From: Actinomycetes bacterium
GTDB lineage: Bacteria > Actinomycetota > Thermoleophilia > Solirubrobacterales > Solirubrobacteraceae
Length of the DNA: 39,379 bases
Assembly: GCA_021851525.1 (NCBI GenBank)
Contig: JAJZDA010000010.1
Location: forward strand, 1-39,379
Direction of reading: 5' to 3'
Positions 32,425 to 39,379 of this stretch are shown piece after piece; positions within the stretch are counted from its first letter, which is position 1, and every line of letters starts with the position of its first letter. The position numbers and the translations under genes were made by a program. The notes beneath the pieces were generated by a model. That model did no database searches and was not told the DNA's origin. It worked only from the letters and a program-made list of their open reading frames with translations.

Positions 32425-32599
32425 GGCGCCACGCAGGTGTGGTTCAGCCAGGCCGCAGCGGCGCCACGCAGGTGTGGTTCAGCCAGGCCGCAGCGGCGCC
32501 ACGCGGGCGCCGCCCAGCCAGGCGGCAGCGGCGCCACGCAGGTGTGGTTCAGCCAGGCGACAGCGGCGCCACGCGGGCGCCGCTCAGGCACCCGCACCG
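32425..32599. repeat. Tandem array, 35-bp unit, 5 copies
   Basis: Units beginning GGCGCCACGC start at 32425, 32460, 32495, 32530 and 32565. Units 1, 2 and 4 share AGGTGTGGTTCAGCC; units 3 and 5 share GGGCGCCGC. So two subtypes occur in the order A-A-B-A-B, which implies duplication of an A-B pair. The 507-bp gap (32218-32724) holds no gene. Confidence 0.9.
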
Positions 32600-32724
32600 G
32601 CGGCCCACACACAACTCCCGGGCAGCGCCACGCACGCGCGCTCCGTGCGCTCCCGCCTGGCGCGCACGCGCATGCTCGCCCCGCGGGAGCCTGCTCCACG
32701 CTGGGCTGCGGCCGACCGAATGCC

Positions 32725-32937
32725 TCAGGCGAACATTTCCAGCGCGCCGGGAGCGGTCACCGCAGAGCTCACGATCGGAGCCGCGCCGCCGCCCGTCTCA
32801 GCACTGATCTGCTGGACGATTGCCGCCTGCGCCTGCTGTGTCTGCTGCTGGGCTGCGGCCGCGGCGACCATCGCCATGTCCGCGCTCATGCCAACAAGTG
32901 GTGCTGCGCTCATGCCTGGAGTATCGGCAAACGACAT
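32725..32937 (-). CDS. Small Ala/Gln/Met-rich protein
   Basis: A possible 70-residue protein from the ATG at 32937, with MSAAPLVG (32913) as a shorter alternative. The middle is a helix of Ala and Gln (MVAAAAAQQQTQQAQAAIVQ) followed by a flexible Gly/Ala/Thr tail. No signal peptide or known domain is present. Composition resembles the small protein at 35308-35655. No ribosome site is visible. It could be real, since the gap around it has no other gene, but support is limited to composition and codon use. Confidence 0.45.
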   Translation of the reverse strand: MSFADTPGMSAAPLVGMSADMAMVAAAAAQQQTQQAQAAIVQQISAETGGGAAPIVSSAVTAPGALEMFA

Positions 32938-33091
32938 GCTCAATACAACTCGAACGGACGAATGGTCGAGTCACGATTGCCCCGTGTTGCTGGCATTTTT
33001 GGGTCTTGGGGCGCGCCACCGCGCCGACGGCGGGCTCACCAGGACGCCAGCAACCGCGCACAGGACACGCGACTGCTAGCTTTGCGCCCCG

Positions 33092-33487
33092 ATGGCAGAG
33101 CCCCGCTTCCGCTTCGTCTGCACCCCCTCCGCGCTGCGCGGCGCGCCAGCCGGCTGGGCGCGGGAGATGCTGGCGGAGGGCGAGGTGGCGCTGCTCGGTG
33201 ACGAGGGCCTGGAGGCGATCAACGCGCTCGCCCACGAGCTCGACCAGGCGGCGATTCGCGTGATCCGCGCGGAGGCCACCGATCAGCTGCGCGACCGGAC
33301 GGTGCTGAGCTTCGCCGGCTCGCTGCCACTGATCTGGGTTGCCTCGAGCTTCAGCACAGCAGCCGCAGAGTGGGCACGCGACCGCGGCCCGATGACGCTG
33401 CTCTCAACCAGCAGCGGCCCGCTCGACGATGAGGAGCGGCGCCGCATCGACCGCTTCGTCGCGATCCTCGGCCGGCAGTCCGAATAG
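33092..33487 (+). CDS. Conserved-looking hypothetical protein
   Basis: A 131-residue soluble protein without signal or membrane segment. It has a helical N-terminal half (GWAREMLAEGEVALLGDEGLEAINALAHEL), a short hydrophobic stretch (LSFAGSLPLIWVAS) and an Arg/Asp-rich end (DDEERRRIDRFVAIL). I do not recognise the family. TAGCTT (33077-33082) lies nine bases before the ATG and there is no ribosome site, so a leaderless mRNA is likely. It converges with rpiA. Confidence 0.68.
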   Translation: MAEPRFRFVCTPSALRGAPAGWAREMLAEGEVALLGDEGLEAINALAHELDQAAIRVIRAEATDQLRDRTVLSFAGSLPLIWVASSFSTAAAEWARDRGPMTLLSTSSGPLDDEERRRIDRFVAILGRQSE

Positions 33488-33553
33488 CCGCGCCGGGGGC
33501 GCTCAGCCACAGCGTGGCAGCCTGCGGAGCGGCGACGCGCACCCCCAGGGCCG

Positions 33554-34264
33554 CTACAGAACCTCGAACGCGTAGCCCTCGAACAGGCCGGTCTCGATCA
33601 CACCCGGCAGCTGTTTGAGCAGAGCGTGCGTGCCGTGCGGGATCTCATCGAACCAGGCGTCGATGATCAGGTTGCCGGCCTCCGTGAAAACCGGCCCGTC
33701 CTTGCCGCCTGCCAGCCGCAGCTCATAGCCCGAGCAGGAGAGGCTGTCGAGCTCCCGTGCCACCAGCTCAACGGCCGCGCGGTCCACCTCGATCGGCACT
33801 GGGAAGTTCTGGCCAAGGCGTGCCACGTGCTTGCTGGCGTCGACCGACAGGTACATCGTGCGCGACGTGTGCCAGAGGATCTTCTCCTTGAACATCGCGC
33901 CGCCACGCCCCTTGATCAGGCGCCCGTGCGGATCGACCTCATCCGCGCCGTCGACCCCCCACTCCGGCTCCACGCTGCCGAGCGGCAGGAGCTGGATCCC
34001 GAACCGCAGCGCCGCCAGCTCGGTCTCATAGGAGCTGGTCACGACCCTGATCGAGAGCCCCTCCGAGCGCACGCGCTCACCGATCCCCCAGAGCGCCAGG
34101 TAGCTGCTGGACCCCGAGCCGATGCCCACCACCTGCCCGTCACGCACATGCTCGACGACGCGTTGCGCCGCGGCACGCTTCTGCTCGAGATTGCTGATCT
34201 GAGAGGGCCAGTGCAGCAGCGCGGACGCGTACAGCTCAGCTGGCTCGGCTCCGTCTGCCGCCAT
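33554..34264 (-). CDS. rpiA: Ribose-5-phosphate isomerase A
   Basis: The 236-residue enzyme has the RpiA motifs: GIGSGSSSYLAL (48-59, phosphate loop), DGADEVDPHGRLIKGRGGAM with Asp105/Asp108 and the catalytic Glu109 region, and KEKIL (126-130). It interconverts ribose 5-phosphate and ribulose 5-phosphate in the pentose phosphate pathway. About 20 extra N-terminal residues precede the usual start near SNLEQKRAAAQ. The ATG at 34264 is supported by TAGCCT ending six bases upstream, indicating a leaderless message. An ATG-less shorter form cannot be excluded. Confidence 0.93.
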   Translation of the reverse strand: MAADGAEPAELYASALLHWPSQISNLEQKRAAAQRVVEHVRDGQVVGIGSGSSSYLALWGIGERVRSEGLSIRVVTSSYETELAALRFGIQLLPLGSVEPEWGVDGADEVDPHGRLIKGRGGAMFKEKILWHTSRTMYLSVDASKHVARLGQNFPVPIEVDRAAVELVARELDSLSCSGYELRLAGGKDGPVFTEAGNLIIDAWFDEIPHGTHALLKQLPGVIETGLFEGYAFEVL

Positions 34265-34320
34265 GGGCCCAGGCTACCGGTCCGCGCCGGCCGCCGTGGT
34301 CCCAGGGAGCGCGCCGCGAC

Positions 34321-35169
34321 TCACGCGGCCCGGCGCGCCGCGCGCGAGTAGAGCCGGCGCTTGGCCGCCAGCAGACGCTCATCGGCCACGTGGATCAGGT
34401 CGTTGATGTCGGTGCCGTCATCCGGGAAGACGGCGAGGCCGACGCTGGTGCTGAGCGCGCGGTGCCCGGCCGTCACGCTCGCCACAGCGGACAGGATCTT
34501 CTCCGCCAGGGCACGCGGGTTGTCGGTCTCGGGTGCGATCACGCAGAACTCATCACCGCCGAAGCGCGCGATCGTGTCCTGGGTGCGCAGCGCCCCCGAG
34601 AGCGCCTGCGCGACCTCAATCAGCAGCCGATCACCGGCCTCGTGACCGTGCAGGTCATTGACCTGCTTGAACCCGTCGAGGTCGAGCATCACGACCACGA
34701 ACGGGGCCCGCGCGCGGTAGTGCCTGGCGATCTCATACGCCGCCATCTCCATCAGCATGCGCCTGTTGGACAGCCCGGTCAAAGGGTCACTGAACGCCGC
34801 CTCCGCGAGCGCGTCACGCTCGAGCGCCAGCCGCCTCGCGACCGCATGCACCACAGCCGTGCTGGCCGCGCACACGAGCAGCACCTCCCACAGCGCCGGT
34901 GCGCTGTGCCCCTGGGTGCCGGCGGCCAGCAGGCCGAGGATCAGGACCGGCAGCGCAAACCAGGCGGCTGCCGCGGCGCTCTCGCCGAGTGAGGCCGCCA
35001 GCAACAGGCCCGGCAGGCACACCCAGAAGCCCACGCCGCCGCCGGCGATCAGCACGAGGGCGGCGCAGAGCAGCGCGATCAGGCCGGCCCGCACCGAAGC
35101 CGGAGCGACGCGACGAGCCGTGGTGTGGGGCGCCCGCCTCGCGGCCCGATCGCTGCCCTGACGCGGCAT
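34321..35169 (-). CDS. Membrane-bound diguanylate cyclase (GGDEF)
   Basis: A 282-residue protein. The N-terminal Arg-rich tail is followed by about three or four membrane segments (about 25-110), then a GGDEF domain (about 120-280). FSDPLTGLSNRRML opens the domain. The active-site GGDEF lies at 204-208, and the product-inhibition I-site RTQD at 195-198 is five residues before it. It should make cyclic di-GMP from GTP and be feedback-inhibited. The membrane part has no recognised sensor domain. The ATG at 35169 (MPRQGS) is preferred; upstream in-frame sequence overlaps a divergent promoter. Confidence 0.9.
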   Translation of the reverse strand: MPRQGSDRAARRAPHTTARRVAPASVRAGLIALLCAALVLIAGGGVGFWVCLPGLLLAASLGESAAAAAWFALPVLILGLLAAGTQGHSAPALWEVLLVCAASTAVVHAVARRLALERDALAEAAFSDPLTGLSNRRMLMEMAAYEIARHYRARAPFVVVMLDLDGFKQVNDLHGHEAGDRLLIEVAQALSGALRTQDTIARFGGDEFCVIAPETDNPRALAEKILSAVASVTAGHRALSTSVGLAVFPDDGTDINDLIHVADERLLAAKRRLYSRAARRAA

Positions 35170-35307
35170 CCGCGTAGTTTTGCCCGCACACCGGACGTAT
35201 CGCCGATGCCAGACCGGAGTCCGGGAGGACGCGGCGACCGCCCGCCGCAACTCACACGCGCGTCCAGCTGGCTTGACTTTTGCCGACAAGGCCCGATGAT
35301 TGGTCTG

Positions 35308-35655
35308 ATGTCCACCATCGAACCAGGCCAGTTCGGGCAGAACAGCTCACCGCAGAGCCCGATCGAGGACGCCTACACCGGCGGGCTGAGCGGAGGCGGT
35401 CAGACCCCGGGGCAGAGCCAGGGGACCACGCGCAGCCCGCAGCAGCTCGCGCTGGACACCTTCGACAGCTACACGCAGTCAGCGCAGCAGTACGTCAACC
35501 GGGAGCTGTCGATCGGGGTGCCGAGCAACCTGCTGGGCGCCCACGAGATGACCGCGACACTGGTCAGCTCGATAGCCGCCAACTCCACGCAGGCCCTGGC
35601 CGCGGCCGCACAGAAGCTCTCCCCTCAGGCCGCGCTCGCGCTGCTGGCGCCGTGA
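35308..35655 (+). CDS. Small Gln/Ala/Ser-rich protein of unknown function
   Basis: A 115-residue protein. The N-terminal 45 residues are Gly/Gln/Ser-rich and likely disordered; the rest forms helices (QLALDTFDSYTQSAQQYVNR, then EMTATLVSSIAANSTQALAA). No signal or known domain was seen. TTGACT (35273-35278) and GATGAT (35295-35300), spaced 16 bp, place the transcript start at the ATG, so translation is probably leaderless. That excludes the longer upstream frame. It lies divergent from the GGDEF gene and may be regulated with it. Confidence 0.65.
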   Translation: MSTIEPGQFGQNSSPQSPIEDAYTGGLSGGGQTPGQSQGTTRSPQQLALDTFDSYTQSAQQYVNRELSIGVPSNLLGAHEMTATLVSSIAANSTQALAAAAQKLSPQAALALLAP

Positions 35656-35742
35656 GCCTCGCCGCTGAGCGGTGAGCGCGGCGCCGCTGCGCCGCGCCTG
35701 ACCGGCGGCGGAGCGGACGCAGCGAACTTCGTACGCTGGACA

Positions 35743-36948
35743 CTAGGCGCCGGCCGGCCGGAGGGTGCGCGTGAGCTCGTCGACCAGGCGCCGCGCGATC
35801 AGGTCGTGGGCGTCGCAGATCCGCCCCAGATGCAGCATCGACTCCGTCTCCGCGGCGACGTCACCGTCGCCCAGCCGCAGCACCAGCGGCACGCCCGCGC
35901 GCACATCCGTGGCGGCCAGCCCGACCGCGACGTTCACCAGATCATCGGAGGTCACAGCCGCCACCGCCGCGCAGCGTCGCACCCCGACCAGCTCTAGCGT
36001 CGAGCGGTCATCTCCGCGACCGACGGCCACCGGTATCCCGGCGCGGCGCGCGAGCCGTACGCAGGGCGCGTCGACATCCGGCTCCAGCGCGATCACTCCG
36101 ACCCCGCGGCGACGCAGCTCCTGCGCCAGCCGAAAGCCGACCTGCCCGAAGCCGACCACCAGGATGTGCCCGCGCGCCACCGCGCGGCGCGGACCGAGCA
36201 GCGTCGTCAGCCGCGAGCGGCTCAGCCGGCGCACGACCGCGGCCGTGAAGACGGCCAGCAGCACCACCGAGACCACGGTGGTCAGCGTCGAGGCGAGCTT
36301 GAACCACGATCCGGCACGGTCCGCGCCGGGAGCGTCCGCGACGGTCGCCAGCGCGCGCGTGCTGTAGTAGACGGCGTCGATCAGCCCGTCGTGCAGCGCC
36401 GCGACCGTGATCAGCACCTGCACGACGAGCGTCGCCAGCAGCCCGCCGCCGGCGATCAGCATCAGCCGCAGGGCGTCGTCCACGATCCGCACGCCCCGCG
36501 CGCCGTGCGTCACCCCCGGTCCGGCGGCCGCCAGGCAGTGGTCCGCCAGCCTGGAGGCGACCAGCTCCGCGGTCTGCACGACATTCACGCGGGGCGCTAT
36601 CTCGTGCAGCTGATGCAGGATCGAGTGGTCGAACAGCGTCACCCAGAGCGGCAGCTCCGGGCGCACGTGCGTGCACAGCAGGGTCAGGCGCAGGGCACGA
36701 GCATCGTCATGCGTGAGCACGGCCACGGCATCCCAGCTGGGCTGCGCGAGCGTCTGCGCGAGCACCCCGTCAGGTCCTGAGGCGGCGCTCGCCTCGATCC
36801 CCAGGCGCGTCAGCCGCCTGCCGAGCGCCTCCGCCAGCCCACCCTCATCGCCGAGGATCAGCACGCGCGCGGGGCTCCCGGCGGGCGTCGCCGCGGTGTC
36901 CGCCTGCTGCTCATAGACCTCACCGCTCTGCGTGCGCTCTGCGCTCAA
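35743..36948 (-). CDS. RCK/TrkA-N protein with two membrane helices and degenerate pore
   Basis: A 401-residue protein. The N-terminal Rossmann-like domain (about 28-140, VLILGDEGGLAEALGRRLTR) is followed by two membrane helices (about 160-185 and 215-240). A C-terminal RCK domain (about 258-400) begins HILVVGFGQVGFRLAQELRR and has an acidic Glu-Pro-Asp end of the second strand for NAD binding. The order matches K+ channel RCK proteins, but the pore loop reads YYSTRALATVADAPG where TVGYGD is expected. It is probably not a K+ channel of normal selectivity. The TTG start has GGAGG at six bases. Confidence 0.75.
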   Translation of the reverse strand: MSAERTQSGEVYEQQADTAATPAGSPARVLILGDEGGLAEALGRRLTRLGIEASAASGPDGVLAQTLAQPSWDAVAVLTHDDARALRLTLLCTHVRPELPLWVTLFDHSILHQLHEIAPRVNVVQTAELVASRLADHCLAAAGPGVTHGARGVRIVDDALRLMLIAGGGLLATLVVQVLITVAALHDGLIDAVYYSTRALATVADAPGADRAGSWFKLASTLTTVVSVVLLAVFTAAVVRRLSRSRLTTLLGPRRAVARGHILVVGFGQVGFRLAQELRRRGVGVIALEPDVDAPCVRLARRAGIPVAVGRGDDRSTLELVGVRRCAAVAAVTSDDLVNVAVGLAATDVRAGVPLVLRLGDGDVAAETESMLHLGRICDAHDLIARRLVDELTRTLRPAGA

Positions 36949-37150
36949 GCTGCCCTCCGCCGGTGTCCGCGTGGCCGGGCCCAGCGGGGCCCGGCCTCAA
37001 TTATCGGGGGTGCGCGGACGGGCTCGAGCTTCAACACGGGAATTGGCCGCAGCGCCGGATGCGGTCAACCCGAAGGCGCGGGCGCGGTGATCGCGGATGC
37101 CCGGCGGGGAGCGCGCTCGTAGCGTTTCCCACAATCTCAAGGAGGCGACG

Positions 37151-37489
37151 ATGCAGGCAACGGCACAGTTCCCGGCGGCGGCCAACCGGTCCCCCGCCCC
37201 ACCTCAAGCACCGCAGCACCACCACGCCCAGGTCGATCCGTTGCACCACCTCGACGAGGTGGTCGAGTCGGCTGTGGGTGCCGACATGCGCCTGCTCTAC
37301 GGCATGGCCGTGCCGATGCTGGTCGTCTTCGGTCTGATCCTGGTGTTCGTCGCGCAGCACTCGGTCTGGCTGGTGGCGCTGGCGCTGGTGGTGGAGATCG
37401 GCTGCCTGGGGTTGATCGTGACCAAGCTGATGGCGATGCTCAACGACGATGACGCCGAGGAGCCGCCGGCGCCTGGCGCGCAGCGCTGA
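37151..37489 (+). CDS. Small two-helix membrane protein
   Basis: The 112-residue protein has a Pro/Ala/His-rich N-terminal tail, including a HHH run near residue 23. Two membrane helices follow (about 50-68, LYGMAVPMLVVFGLILVF, and 72-92), then an acidic C-terminal tail (NDDDAEEPP). AAGGAGG five bases before the ATG is the strongest ribosome site in the window. I do not recognise a family. Its last 50 bases overlap the end of the convergent MFS gene. Confidence 0.75.
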   Translation: MQATAQFPAAANRSPAPPQAPQHHHAQVDPLHHLDEVVESAVGADMRLLYGMAVPMLVVFGLILVFVAQHSVWLVALALVVEIGCLGLIVTKLMAMLNDDDAEEPPAPGAQR

Positions 37490-38996
37490 GTCCCAGCGCC
37501 CGGCGCAGGAGCGGCGAGCGTGACGCCGAGAGCAGCGCCGCCACCACCATCAGTGAGGTGGAGGCGTAGAAGGCGGCGTGGATACTGGTTGTGAACAGAT
37601 CGCGCGCCGAGGCGGGCAGTGAGGTGGTGCCGACGAAGATCGCAAACGCCTCGTGCTTTGAGATGCTGCGTGAGGCGATCAGGATCGCCAGCGCAAACGA
37701 GAACACCATGCCGACGTTGGCGAACGTGCGCAGCAGCCCGGAGGCGATGCCGAAGTCCGCCCCGGGCGCGACCTTCATCACCGCGGCGCTGTTGGCCGGA
37801 AAGAAGCCGCCGGCCCCCACCGCACCAACCACGTAGGCGCAGGAGACGACCCACAGCGGCGTCCCCGGTCCGAGCTGCGCATAGACCAGCAGCGCCAGGC
37901 TCTGCACCGCCAGCCCGGCGGTTGCCGGGATCACCGGCCCGCGCCTGTCGGCCACGCGCCCGGCCCAGGGTCCGACCACGGCGCCGACCAGGTAGCCGGG
38001 CACCAAGAGCAGCGAGGCGTGGATCGGGCTGAGCTCGCGCACGCCCTGCAGGTACATCAGCAGCAGGAACAGCACTGCGAAGTTCGCGAGGCTCTGAAAC
38101 GCCGCGGCCAGCAGCGAGGGCGTCATCGTCGGCAGCGCGAACAGCCGCAGGTCGAGCATCGGCTCGCGGCGCGCCCGCTCGATCAGCCAGAACGCGCCGA
38201 GCGCCGCCAGCCCGCCGCCGAGGTACCCGAGGATCGCGCCGTCGAGCGGATGCGAGGTCAACCTCACCATCCCCCACAGCAGTCCGAACAACCCGGCTCC
38301 GAGCGTCACCATCCCGGCGCCGTCGAGCTGCGCCCGCCGGCGCTCACCGCTGTCGACCAGCACCCTCCGGGCGACGGTCACCGCCGCCAGCCCGATCGGG
38401 ACGTTGATCCAGAAGACCCAGCGCCAGGAGATGTAAGTGACGATCACGCCGCCCAGCAGCACCCCGAGCACCGCGCCGGTGTTCCAGCCGATCGAGTTGA
38501 AACCGTAGGCCCGTCCGCGCTGCTCGCGCGCGAACGTGTCGGCGATCACAGCGCCGGAGTTGGCGGTGATCAGCGCTCCGCCGATCCCCTGGACGAGCCG
38601 GAACATGATCAACGAGCCCTCGTCCCAGGCCAGCGCGCAGGCCAGTGAGCCGACCACGAACACCACAAACCCGGCCTCGTACATCCGTACCCGCCCGAAC
38701 ATGTCGCCGATCCGCCCGACCTGCGTGGAGAGCAGGGTGATCACCAGCAGGTAACCGATGATCACCCAGATCACCGAGTCCAGGCCGATGTGCAGCGAGC
38801 GCTGGATCGCAGGCAGCGCCAGGACCACGATCGTCGTGTCGACCGCCGTGATCAGCACACCGGTGACCACCACCAGCAGCGCCAGTGATGAGGAGCGCGT
38901 CCAGCCTCTCTGCGCAGGCGGCTCGCCGGCCGCCTGCCGCCGTCCGGCCTGCGGCCCCGGCCCCGGTGCGGATGCCGACGCCTCCGTGCCCGTCAC
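37440..38996 (-). CDS. DHA2-type (14-helix) MFS drug exporter
   Basis: About 518 residues from a GTG at 38996. After a Gly/Pro/Ala-rich tail of about 40 residues come 14 predicted helices with DHA2 signatures: GVLITAVDTTIVVLALPAI (helix 1, Asp present), GRIGDMFGRVRMYEAG (loop 2-3), FRLVQGIGGALI, and GWNTGAVLGVLLGGVIV (motif C, antiporter). The EmrB/QacA subfamily exports drugs using the proton gradient. The start is uncertain: the preceding small gene ends at 39011, 14 bases upstream, which fits a coupled operon starting at this GTG. No TetR regulator is adjacent within the window. Confidence 0.85.
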   Translation of the reverse strand: MTGTEASASAPGPGPQAGRRQAAGEPPAQRGWTRSSSLALLVVVTGVLITAVDTTIVVLALPAIQRSLHIGLDSVIWVIIGYLLVITLLSTQVGRIGDMFGRVRMYEAGFVVFVVGSLACALAWDEGSLIMFRLVQGIGGALITANSGAVIADTFAREQRGRAYGFNSIGWNTGAVLGVLLGGVIVTYISWRWVFWINVPIGLAAVTVARRVLVDSGERRRAQLDGAGMVTLGAGLFGLLWGMVRLTSHPLDGAILGYLGGGLAALGAFWLIERARREPMLDLRLFALPTMTPSLLAAAFQSLANFAVLFLLLMYLQGVRELSPIHASLLLVPGYLVGAVVGPWAGRVADRRGPVIPATAGLAVQSLALLVYAQLGPGTPLWVVSCAYVVGAVGAGGFFPANSAAVMKVAPGADFGIASGLLRTFANVGMVFSFALAILIASRSISKHEAFAIFVGTTSLPASARDLFTTSIHAAFYASTSLMVVAALLSASRSPLLRRALGLSAARQAPAAPRRHRR

Positions 38997-39010
38997 CGCA
39001 GTGGCCGCGC

Positions 39011-39220
39011 TCAGCGCTGTCCGCGCAGGTGCCGCATGGTGCCGCGCTCGGCGGCGCGGGCGAGCAGCCCGACGCCGATCGCAGCCTGGATCAGGAGGAA
39101 CGCGATCAGGCCGAAGCCCACGGCGCACAGCACGATCACGAACACCGGACCGGCCATGATCGCGAGGATCGCCAGCACCGGCAGCGCCGCCAGCAGCGCA
39201 ATGCCCTTCAGCAGTCTCAT
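39011..39220 (-). CDS. Small two-helix membrane protein upstream of the MFS exporter
   Basis: A 69-residue protein, MRLLKGIALLAALPVLAILA then VFVIVLCAVGFGLIAFLLIQ, with two membrane helices and a basic C-terminal tail (RGTMRHLRGQR). AGGAGGT nine bases upstream of the ATG at 39220 supports the start. It ends 14 bases before the MFS start, so it is probably the first gene of the same operon. It could be an accessory subunit or a coupling leader. No family recognised. Confidence 0.68.
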   Translation of the reverse strand: MRLLKGIALLAALPVLAILAIMAGPVFVIVLCAVGFGLIAFLLIQAAIGVGLLARAAERGTMRHLRGQR

Positions 39221-39295
39221 GGCCAGCCACCTCCTGGGTGTTGGAGTGAGCCCACAGTAGTGCGCGCGTGGGCCGCAGCGCATCCGTCGAAGCAC

Positions 39296-39340
39296 GCGGT
39301 GCGGGTGCCATCAACTACGCAAGCGCGGCACCCGCACCGC
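39296..39340. terminator. Long hairpin at the right edge
   Basis: GCGGTGCGGGTGCC (39296-39309) pairs perfectly with its complement (39327-39340) around a 17-base loop. No T-tract follows. It lies upstream of the small membrane protein gene and may end transcription from a gene beyond the window. CG-rich repeats (GCGCGCC) continue to the edge. Confidence 0.5.
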
Positions 39341-39379
39341 GCGCCGCGCGCCGCGTGCCTGGCGCGCCTGGCGCGCAGC

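Overview
This window looks like chromosome from a high-GC actinobacterium. A Thermoleophilia/Solirubrobacterales-type organism (Conexibacter- or Patulibacter-like) is my best guess, with low confidence. The reasons are the strongly GC-biased third codon positions, the frequent GTG/TTG starts, an Lsr2-type DNA-binding tail on a nuclease, many starts that look leaderless, and a single long bifunctional PutA.

Left end (1-3634) is an accessory region. A tyrosine recombinase gene is cut off where two 24-bp direct repeats begin; these look like the terminus of an IS21-type element that runs off the window. Next come a DUF1778/GNAT toxin-antitoxin pair with a palindromic operator, a VOC protein, and an ECF sigma factor overlapping a one-pass membrane protein. 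A 790-bp gene-free stretch separates this from a MerR regulator and an extended SDR reductase in one operon.

Middle (6.5-24 kb) is metabolic. It holds a cupin, a DHFR/RibD-like reductase, a UbiB-type kinase with an unknown partner, a class III PLP enzyme of the glutamate-1-semialdehyde aminomutase type, gpmA, a methyltransferase, an MFS exporter and putA. A MarR regulator, YceI and an FMN reductase follow, linked by a shared predicted operator. Then come tRNA-Cys, a secreted GH18-like protein co-transcribed with a chemoreceptor, and tRNA-Gly.

Right part (24.2-39.4 kb) mixes defence-type and envelope genes. It has a MazEF-type pair, a lipoprotein, an ERCC4 nuclease with an Lsr2-like tail and an orphan antitoxin. 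A minus-strand run of transporters follows: an MFS fused to two cyclic-nucleotide-binding domains, MntP-like, CDF and TSUP. The rest is rpiA, a membrane GGDEF protein, an RCK protein with a degenerate pore, a DHA2-type MFS and several small membrane or Ala/Gln-rich proteins.

Two patterns run through the window. Many intergenic gaps carry their own GC-rich tandem array, mostly with a 22-24 bp unit and unrelated sequences. Many genes have a TAnnnT -10 element only 6-9 nt upstream of the start codon, which suggests leaderless mRNAs.
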